Under the pieces are notes generated by a model, which was not told the DNA's origin, did not search any database, and was given only the letters and a program-made list of their open reading frames with translations. Of a DNA stretch of 7,736 nucleotides, positions 1-4,687 are shown piece by piece; the first letter of the stretch is position 1; each line of letters opens with the position of its first letter. Position numbers and translations under genes: made by a program. Origin of the DNA: JALOTE01 sp031422195. Its GTDB lineage: Bacteria; Pseudomonadota; Alphaproteobacteria; Rhizobiales; Rhizobiaceae. Location: positions 1 through 7,736 of the forward strand of contig JANOPZ010000028.1 in NCBI GenBank assembly GCA_031422195.1, in the 5' to 3' direction.

Positions 1-57
1 CTACACATCACCCTCGATATGTTCGTCAATCGCCATCGATTCGAGAGTCCAAAATAA

Positions 58-86
58 ACACTGCCCGCGAATGCGGGGGCCTAGGC
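58..86 (+). repeat. REP-like palindrome, copy A
   Basis: A GC-rich imperfect palindrome, CCCGC-GAAT-GCGGG (64-68 and 73-77), with flanks that align with copy B at 127-155 when copy B is read on the opposite strand. About 20 of 29 positions match, including GCG-ATGCGGGG and CC-AG--C after the stem. Such palindromes are typical extragenic repeats of proteobacteria. It may also help end ilvC transcription. Confidence 0.6.
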
Positions 87-126
87 TTGTTTTCGGGGGT
101 AGAATTACCGTTTGTTTGGAAGAAAA

Positions 127-155
127 GTCTGGGTCCCCGCATGCGCGGGGATGAC
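127..155 (-). repeat. REP-like palindrome, copy B, possible ilvC terminator
   Basis: A perfect 7-bp stem TCCCCGC (134-140) and GCGGGGA (145-151) closes on the tetraloop ATGC. Read on the minus strand it has the common pattern TCATCCCCGCGCATGCGGGG followed by ACCCAG. It starts about 33 bases past the ilvC stop. On the minus strand it is followed by CCCAGACTTTTCTT, so it could act as an intrinsic terminator for ilvC, although the T run is six bases away from the stem. It forms an inverted pair with copy A. Confidence 0.65.
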
Positions 156-187
156 TAAACTTTCGGCCCTCATAAAAGCTGCCCAAA

Positions 188-1207
188 TCAATTCCGTTCT
201 TTATCAACCAGCTTGTTCTTGCCGATCCATGGCATCATGCCGCGCAGTTTTTCGCCTACTTCTTCAATCTGATGGCGGTCGTTCATGCGGCGGATGCCTT
301 TGAAGCGTGCTGCGCCTGAGCGGTATTCTTGCATCCATTCAGAGGTGAATTTGCCGGTTTGGATATCGGTTAAAACCCGTTTCATTTCGGCCTTGGTTTC
401 CGGCGTGATAATGCGTGGGCCGGAGACATATTCGCCCCATTCGGCAGTGTTGGAGATGGAATAGTTCATGTTGGCAATGCCGCCCTCATAGATGAGGTCC
501 ACGATCAACTTCACTTCGTGCAAGCATTCGAAATAGGCCATTTCCGGCGCATAGCCAGCTTCAACCAAGGTCTCAAAACCGGCACGGATGAGTTCAACCA
601 AGCCGCCACAAAGAACAACCTGTTCGCCGAAAAGGTCAGTTTCGCACTCTTCGCGGAATGTGGTTTCGATAATGCCCGAACGTCCGCCGCCAACGCCGCA
701 AGCGTAAGACAAGCCCAAATCAAGTGCGTTGCCGGAAGCATTCTGGTGAACGGCCACGAGGCAAGGCACGCCGCCGCCTTTGAGGTATTCGCCGCGCACC
801 GTGTGGCCGGGGCCCTTTGGCGCAACCATCAACACGTCGATGGAGGATTTCGGCTCAATCAAACCGAAATGCACGTTAAGGCCGTGGGCAAAGGCAATTG
901 CCGCGCCATCACGGATGTTCGGTGCAATGTCAGCTTTCCAAATATCGGCCTGCAATTCATCAGGTGTTGCCATCATCAGCAAATCAGCCCACTTGGCAGC
1001 GTCGGCGACCGTCATCACTTCAAGGCCGTCGGCTTCCACTTTTTTAGCAGTTGGCGAGCCCTCTTTTAGCGCAACGCGCAAATGCTTCGCGCCAGATTCT
1101 TTGAGGTTAAGCGCATGGGCGCGCCCCTGTGAGCCATAGCCGACGATGACAACTTTTTTCGACTTGATCAAATTCAGATCAGCATCGCGATCATAATAAA
1201 CACGCAT
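188..1207 (-). CDS. ilvC: Ketol-acid reductoisomerase (NADP+), class I
   Basis: Cytosolic enzyme of branched-chain amino acid synthesis. It isomerises and reduces 2-acetolactate (or 2-aceto-2-hydroxybutyrate) to the dihydroxy acid, using NADPH and Mg2+. The 339-residue length is normal for the short class I form. Visible motifs are the nucleotide-binding GYGSQG at residues 23-28, Ser50 and Thr52 in the loop that usually reads the NADPH phosphate, catalytic His107 (AFAHGLNVHFG), Lys130 (APKGPGHTVRGEY), and the metal and substrate residues Asp190, Glu194, Glu226, Glu230 and Ser251. No key residue is missing. The start is ATG at 1207 with the Shine-Dalgarno AAAAGGA seven bases upstream. That site overlaps the last codons of the TetR gene, whose stop is four bases before this ATG, so the two are probably co-transcribed and translationally coupled. 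Stop TGA is at 190-188. Identification is secure. Confidence 0.98.
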   Translation of the reverse strand: MRVYYDRDADLNLIKSKKVVIVGYGSQGRAHALNLKESGAKHLRVALKEGSPTAKKVEADGLEVMTVADAAKWADLLMMATPDELQADIWKADIAPNIRDGAAIAFAHGLNVHFGLIEPKSSIDVLMVAPKGPGHTVRGEYLKGGGVPCLVAVHQNASGNALDLGLSYACGVGGGRSGIIETTFREECETDLFGEQVVLCGGLVELIRAGFETLVEAGYAPEMAYFECLHEVKLIVDLIYEGGIANMNYSISNTAEWGEYVSGPRIITPETKAEMKRVLTDIQTGKFTSEWMQEYRSGAARFKGIRRMNDRHQIEEVGEKLRGMMPWIGKNKLVDKERN

Positions 1208-1211
1208 GGTT

Positions 1212-1856
1212 TTATCCTTTTAAGTGGGGTGAAATGTTGTGGCCATACAGGGCCATGAAGTGCTTGGTAGAGGCTTTCGCCTCGGTAGAAATTTGCGCCG
1301 GTTTCATCGGCAAATCATCGCCGAGCAGCAGCCGTATTTGAGTGTCGCGCAACACCAGCCCGAAATATGTGCGGAAGCAATCCTGAACATCATCAAACGC
1401 CAGTAACCCCGCATCACGCGCCGCAAGCAGCACAGGTTCTAATCGCAAAGCCATGGCATTGCGCCCGTTTTTCAAAACAATATCGCCAAGCTTGCTTTTA
1501 CCCGAACCCGCATGGCTGACAGCCACACGGTTGAGCGCAATTGATGTGCCGCTTGAAATCACCGCCAGCCAATCCTTGGCAAAAGTCTCCAGCGTCGCCA
1601 CCAATGCCTCACAGCTGAGCGTTGCTTTATCCACGACCGGCACATTCACCTTGGAGGCCTGCCAGCGCACGGTGGCGGTTAGCAAACCGTCACGGTCGCC
1701 AAACCATTTATAGAGCGTCTCTTTAGAGCACGATGCTCGCCGCGACACCGAAGTCATGGTCAAGGCATCGCCCTCTTCCACCAATGCCGCCAACGTCGCA
1801 TCAAGCACCGCCTGCTGGCGCGCTGTAAGCTCCGACATGTCCACATGGCTGTTCAT
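1212..1856 (-). CDS. TetR/AcrR-family transcriptional regulator
   Basis: A DNA-binding repressor of 214 residues from the ATG at 1856. The N-terminal TetR domain covers about residues 14-62, with the helix-turn-helix at about 33-52 (LTMTSVSRRASCSKETLYKWF, ending in the typical TLYKWFGDRDGLL). The C-terminal part, with YFGLVLRDTQIRLLLGD near residues 165-185, resembles the AefR-like ligand and dimerisation domain; the ligand cannot be read from the sequence. I chose 1856 because the longer open frame from 1949 would run through the palindromic operator at 1871-1894 and adds residues unlike a TetR N-terminus. An internal ATG at 1838 (MSELTARQQ) is also possible; none of these starts has a strong Shine-Dalgarno. 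The stop TAA at 1214-1212 is four bases upstream of ilvC. The gene is divergent from the TIGR03792-type gene. Likely role: autorepressor that may also control ilvC and the divergent gene (inference). Confidence 0.92.
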   Translation of the reverse strand: MNSHVDMSELTARQQAVLDATLAALVEEGDALTMTSVSRRASCSKETLYKWFGDRDGLLTATVRWQASKVNVPVVDKATLSCEALVATLETFAKDWLAVISSGTSIALNRVAVSHAGSGKSKLGDIVLKNGRNAMALRLEPVLLAARDAGLLAFDDVQDCFRTYFGLVLRDTQIRLLLGDDLPMKPAQISTEAKASTKHFMALYGHNISPHLKG

Positions 1857-1870
1857 AAAGTGGCAATCTC

Positions 1871-1894
1871 GAAGCGTAACGAACGTTACGGTTC
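1871..1894. promoter_or_regulatory. Probable TetR operator, 24-bp palindrome
   Basis: The core is CGTAACG-AA-CGTTACG (1875-1881 and 1884-1890), a perfect 7-bp inverted repeat. Symmetry continues outward after one mismatched pair (1874/1891) to GAA at 1871-1873 and TTC at 1892-1894, giving ten matched pairs in 24 bases. Size, symmetry and position 15 bases ahead of the regulator start are typical of TetR-family operators. It lies between two divergent genes, so one bound dimer could control both. Confidence 0.75.
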
Positions 1895-1896
1895 GG

Positions 1897-1925
1897 TCGA
1901 TAGAAGAGAATGAAGGGAGTTGCAA
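1897..1925 (-). promoter_or_regulatory. Candidate promoter of the TetR-ilvC unit
   Basis: On the minus strand TTGCAA (1925-1920) and TATCGA (1902-1897) are separated by 17 bases. The matches to TTGACA and TATAAT are only 4 of 6 and 3 of 6. The predicted transcription start near 1890 would fall within the palindromic operator, which is the usual layout for autorepression. The call rests mainly on this geometry. Confidence 0.35.
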
Positions 1926-2023
1926 GGGGTAACTTAAAGCCGGACACATATTGGCAAAAGACCGATTGCTTCCTTCAGCAAATTGACGATAACAAACACC
2001 AAATCGAAAAGGGCTTTTCTAAA

Positions 2024-2320
2024 ATGGTCATTGAATGGCTCAAAATTCACGTGCCTGCCGCAAAGCAAGATGCTTACTTGTTTCACGATAAAGCCATCTG
2101 GTCTGATACATTGTCACGCTACCCCGGCTATATCGGCAAGTCAGTGTGGCATGAGCCCAACGAGCCGGATTATCTGGTGCTGATCATTTCATGGCACTCG
2201 CTGCGGCAATGGAAGGCCGTGCCGCAAGAAGTGCTCAATGAAACCGATGCCCGATTTGCTGCGGCGATGGGCGAAGTGTTTGAAATTGTCGAAGGCAAGC
2301 ACTTCGACACGGTAAACTAA
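2024..2320 (+). CDS. TIGR03792-type dimeric alpha/beta-barrel protein
   Basis: A 98-residue cytosolic protein, beginning MVIEWLKIHVPAAKQDAY, with IWSDTLSRYPGYIGKSVW at about residues 25-42 and LVLIISWHSLRQWKAVP at about 51-67. This matches the pattern I recall for the uncharacterised family TIGR03792, related in fold to antibiotic biosynthesis monooxygenases (ferredoxin-like, dimeric). No enzymatic activity is established and no catalytic residues can be named. The open frame extends to an ATG at 1910, but I chose 2024 because similarity to the family begins exactly there and an AAAAGGG sequence lies ten bases upstream. That sequence sits in a small palindrome (2006-2019, GAAAAG-GG-CTTTTC). 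It is divergent from the TetR gene across the operator at 1871-1894, suggesting control by that repressor. Its stop is only 13 bases from the end of the convergent sigma factor gene, with no obvious terminator between. Confidence 0.75.
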   Translation: MVIEWLKIHVPAAKQDAYLFHDKAIWSDTLSRYPGYIGKSVWHEPNEPDYLVLIISWHSLRQWKAVPQEVLNETDARFAAAMGEVFEIVEGKHFDTVN

Positions 2321-2333
2321 AACGAGAATTGAA

Positions 2334-3581
2334 TCAGGCCACTGAGCGCGGCCTTGGCAGCGCATCAAGCCTGGTGCGCAAATAGTTTCTCGTTTGCTCA
2401 TCATTGCTCAACGAAATAGCTTTGACATAGGCTTGCACGGCTCCTGCCACATCTCCGGCTTCCGCGAGCAAAGCGGCCAAACACGCCTGCGCCGGTTGAA
2501 ACTCCGCCAAAATATCAACTGGAATTTGCCGCAGTGCTATCAGTCCGGCTTTTGCTCCTGCAATTTTTGATACCGCATAGGCCCGCGCCACCATCACACC
2601 ACTGGTCGGGTAAAGCGCAACGAGGCCCTCATAGAGCCGCGCAATCGCCTGCCAGTTTGTTACTCCTGAGCGTCGCCGGTCAGTATGCACCGATTGGATG
2701 GCAGCTTCCAACTGAAACCGCCCGATTAAACGCAATTGTTCGGCGCGTGATAGGCACTGTGCACCGCGGGCAATAAATTGCGAGTTCCAAAGTGCGGGGT
2801 CTTGCACATCCAAGGGCACAAAATTGCCATTGGTATCGGTTTTCGCATCGGCGCGCGAAGCGGAAAAACAAATCAAAGCAGCAAGGCCAAGCGCTTCAGC
2901 CTCTTCTGGCAACAGCACAGCCAATAAGTCTGCCAGATGCAAAGCCTCGACGCCGCGATCTTCTGTCACATCGGCAATATCATCGAGCCCGGCACTATAG
3001 GCCCCGTAAATGGCTTCAAGCACAGCTTCCAAACGTTCCGGCCAACGTTCTTTGTCCGGGATTGAAAACGGAATGCCCGCATCGCGGATTTTGGTTTTTG
3101 CTCTCACAAGCCGCTGCGCCATTGTCGCCGAAGGAACCAAAAACAATCTGGCAATATCCGCTGCTTCAAGGCCAAGCACTGTTTGCATGATCAGCGGCGC
3201 ACGAATGGTTTCATCAATTGCGGGGTGGGCGCAGGCAAACATCAATTTCAGGCGTTCATCTGGCACGTCATCAGTTTCTTGATTTGCGGGCACGGCAATC
3301 TCCATCGCCTCCCCGTTTTCATCGTAAAGGCTGGTTGATGTTCGGTTGAAATGAGATTTATGACGGTCAGTCATCCGGTTACGAGCCACTGTCATAAGCC
3401 AACCTTCCGGGTTTTGCGGCAGGCCGTCAACGGACCACTTTTCCAGTGCGGTCCGGTAGGCGTCAGAAACCGCATCCTCTGCAGCGGCAATATCCCGGCT
3501 GCGGCTGGCAAGCACCGCTACCAACCGGCCATGGGAGGCGCGAACGATCGTCGAAAGCCGCGCCTCAATAGATACAGTCAG
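2334..3581 (-). CDS. ECF sigma factor, ECF42 type, with DUF6596/TPR-like C-terminus
   Basis: RNA polymerase sigma factor of the ECF42 group, 415 residues if started at CTG 3581. Region sigma-2 is at about residues 10-80 (RDIAAAEDAVSDAY; NPEGWLMTVARNRMTDRHK). Region sigma-4 is at about 106-165 (PDERLKLMFACAHPAIDE; LGLEAADIARLFLVPSATMA). The remaining 240 residues are the helical extension (DUF6596, TPR-like) that marks ECF42 and ECF41-like factors, which work without a classical membrane anti-sigma. No ATG, GTG or TTG exists in frame upstream of TTG 3524, yet the family N-terminus (SIEARLSTIVRASHGRL) is encoded between 3572 and 3522, so the conventional TTG would cut into sigma-2. CTG at 3581, two bases after the YCII stop, is the most plausible start, by coupling; ATT at 3569 is another. 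It is the last gene of the SRPBCC-YCII-sigma operon and probably drives that operon's promoter. The fold is certain; the start is not. Confidence 0.93.
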   Translation of the reverse strand: MTVSIEARLSTIVRASHGRLVAVLASRSRDIAAAEDAVSDAYRTALEKWSVDGLPQNPEGWLMTVARNRMTDRHKSHFNRTSTSLYDENGEAMEIAVPANQETDDVPDERLKLMFACAHPAIDETIRAPLIMQTVLGLEAADIARLFLVPSATMAQRLVRAKTKIRDAGIPFSIPDKERWPERLEAVLEAIYGAYSAGLDDIADVTEDRGVEALHLADLLAVLLPEEAEALGLAALICFSASRADAKTDTNGNFVPLDVQDPALWNSQFIARGAQCLSRAEQLRLIGRFQLEAAIQSVHTDRRRSGVTNWQAIARLYEGLVALYPTSGVMVARAYAVSKIAGAKAGLIALRQIPVDILAEFQPAQACLAALLAEAGDVAGAVQAYVKAISLSNDEQTRNYLRTRLDALPRPRSVA

Positions 3582-3583
3582 GC

Positions 3584-3946
3584 TTATGATACTTGTCCCG
3601 ATGGCATGGCCGAGGCACGAACCTCAACAAGGCCATATTGCGCCGCCGGGCATTTTTCGGCCCAAGCCATTGCGGCATCAAGATCAGCCACATCAATCAC
3701 AAAATATCCGCCAAGCTGTTCTTTGGTCTCAGCAAACGGGCCATCTTGCACCATACGGCTGCCGCCACGCATCGAAATAGTTGTGGCTGTCATCGAAGGC
3801 TGCAACCAATCTGTATCCACAAAAACACCGGCTTCTTGCAGCGCACCGATATAGGCACCAAAAACCTGTAATTGTTGTTCCATAAATTCCGGTGGCAGAT
3901 CGGCAAAATCGGCTTCGTTTGAATAAAGCATAAGAGTGTAACGCAT
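3584..3946 (-). CDS. YCII-related (DGPF) protein
   Basis: A small cytosolic protein of 120 residues with a dimeric ferredoxin-like fold. It starts MRYTLMLYSNEADFADLPPE and contains the hallmark DGPF at residues 68-71 (VQDGPFAETKEQLGGYFVID), followed by the DLDAAMAWAEKCP helix. Proteins with this DGPF motif are the standard genomic partners of ECF42 sigma factors; their biochemical role is unknown to me. The start is ATG at 3946 with the Shine-Dalgarno GGAG about eight bases upstream. The gene follows the SRPBCC gene after a 64-base gap and ends (TAA 3586-3584) immediately before the sigma factor reading frame, so it is the middle gene of an operon. It is probably a regulated target of the sigma factor. 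It could instead help sense the inducing condition; the sequence does not decide. Confidence 0.93.
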   Translation of the reverse strand: MRYTLMLYSNEADFADLPPEFMEQQLQVFGAYIGALQEAGVFVDTDWLQPSMTATTISMRGGSRMVQDGPFAETKEQLGGYFVIDVADLDAAMAWAEKCPAAQYGLVEVRASAMPSGQVS

Positions 3947-4010
3947 GGTGGTTCTCCGTTTGAATAGTGTTGTTGAAGGTGGGTTTGAAGTCAATCAATG
4001 CAGGATCTGA

Positions 4011-4520
4011 TTAGGCCGCAATGCGGTCCATGTTTTTCAGACCGAGTTCATAGTGTGGCCCGAGCATGCCATCCATGAACATGCCGAACACGCGGCCCAT
4101 CGGGTTCATGCCGAATTTGCTGGTGACTGACCAATTAACGCGGGTTCCGCCATTTTCAGGTGTCATGGTAATGGTCTGAACCGGCTTACCCATAAACCCG
4201 AGGTCGATCTGGAAGGTCACAGACTTATTGGTTTCAATTGCACTGATCGTCGATGTACCTTTGCCGTCTTTGCTCTCGAAGGCAAACCCGGCGCCAACGC
4301 CAGCCTCGGGACCAAAAGGTGTGGCTTTCAAATTCGGGTCCATATCTTTGTACGGATTAAAGGTCTGGTAACCCGCCGTGGATGACACAGCGGCAAAAAC
4401 AGCTTCAGGTGAAGCTTTGACAAATCCGGAACGTTCAACCGTTTTGGACGACGGCAGCAAAAACGGTACGGCAACGATTACAGCGGCTGCGATAGCGGCG
4501 ATTTGGAGGTAGCTGGCCAT
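4011..4520 (-). CDS. SRPBCC (START/polyketide cyclase-like) protein with N-terminal membrane anchor
   Basis: A protein of 169 residues. Residues 5-22 form one hydrophobic segment (LQIAAIAAAVIVAVPFLL) that looks like a membrane anchor or uncleaved signal. The rest (about 25-165) has the SRPBCC helix-grip pattern: VERSGFVKASPEAVFAAVSS at the first strand and helix, a GAGFAFESKDGKG strand region, and a closing helix near FGMFMDGMLGPHYELGLKN. This family binds hydrophobic ligands in a deep cavity; the ligand here is unknown. The anchor would tether the domain at the inner membrane; its side cannot be assigned with confidence. The start is ATG at 4520 with a strong AAAAGGGG eight bases or so upstream; the longer open frame to 4628 lacks such support and crosses the promoter. 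It is the first gene of the ECF42-type operon. SRPBCC proteins recur beside such sigma factors, so target or sensor roles are both possible. Confidence 0.85.
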   Translation of the reverse strand: MASYLQIAAIAAAVIVAVPFLLPSSKTVERSGFVKASPEAVFAAVSSTAGYQTFNPYKDMDPNLKATPFGPEAGVGAGFAFESKDGKGTSTISAIETNKSVTFQIDLGFMGKPVQTITMTPENGGTRVNWSVTSKFGMNPMGRVFGMFMDGMLGPHYELGLKNMDRIAA

Positions 4521-4570
4521 AGTGAATTCCCCTTTTAATTGTGCGAGAGCAACATCGCTTTCATAACCAT

Positions 4571-4597
4571 GACGATTGGAGACAGCCCCAATCGACA
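4571..4597 (-). promoter_or_regulatory. Probable ECF42-dependent promoter of the SRPBCC-YCII-sigma operon
   Basis: On the minus strand TGTCGA (4597-4592) is followed after exactly 17 bases by CGTC (4574-4571). The published ECF42 promoter pattern, as I recall it from Streptomyces work, is TGTCGA at -35 and CG(A/T)C at -10, which this fits fully. Transcription would begin near 4564, giving a leader of about 45 bases with the SRPBCC Shine-Dalgarno well placed. A second TGTCGA ten bases further upstream (4607-4602) has TGTC, not CGTC, at the matching -10 position. Confidence 0.65.
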
Positions 4598-4609
4598 ATG
4601 ATCGACAAT
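4591..4609. repeat. Tandem 9-bp direct repeat over the -35 element
   Basis: ATCGACAAT occurs at 4591-4599 and again at 4601-4609, a period of ten bases, close to one helical turn. Each copy contains TGTCGA on the minus strand. The doubled -35 element could be a duplicated promoter or a site bound by a regulator in tandem. Confidence 0.6.
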
Positions 4610-4669
4610 TATTTTGAGAATAATTCACAAATATTACAAGACACTGATTTTATTGAGAAAATATTTTCT
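4607..4669. promoter_or_regulatory. AT-rich symmetric elements between kup and the ECF42 operon
   Basis: Two inverted repeats lie just upstream of the operon promoter and downstream of kup. One is a 7-bp stem AATTATT (4607-4613) and AATAATT (4619-4625) with loop TTGAG. The other is the perfect 14-bp palindrome AGAAAATATTTTCT (4656-4669). They could be protein-binding sites, an AT-rich promoter-stimulating region, or weak hairpins ending kup transcription; none has the GC stem and T run of a normal terminator. Confidence 0.4.
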
Positions 4670-4687
4670 ACAACGACCAATCGTCTT

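Noticed and set aside
1..57. Open plus-strand frame ending in TAA at 55-57, possibly a gene tail
   Set aside because: All three plus frames are open across this short stretch, so 18 codons are not evidence of coding.
1..207. 68-codon minus-strand open frame past ilvC
   Set aside because: It overlaps the ilvC end, runs through both REP palindromes and has no ribosome binding site or recognisable product.
518..1069. 183-codon plus-strand open frame opposite ilvC
   Set aside because: It is the antisense shadow of a fully conserved ilvC and has no family signature.
1857..1949. N-terminal extension of the TetR protein from ATG 1949
   Set aside because: It would read through the palindromic operator and candidate promoter, and the added 31 residues do not resemble a TetR N-terminus.
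1910..2023. N-terminal extension of the TIGR03792-type protein from ATG 1910
   Set aside because: Family similarity starts at ATG 2024 and the 1910 start has no properly spaced ribosome binding site.
2321..2333. Terminator between the convergent TIGR03792-type and sigma factor genes
   Set aside because: Only 13 bases are available and they hold no hairpin or T run.
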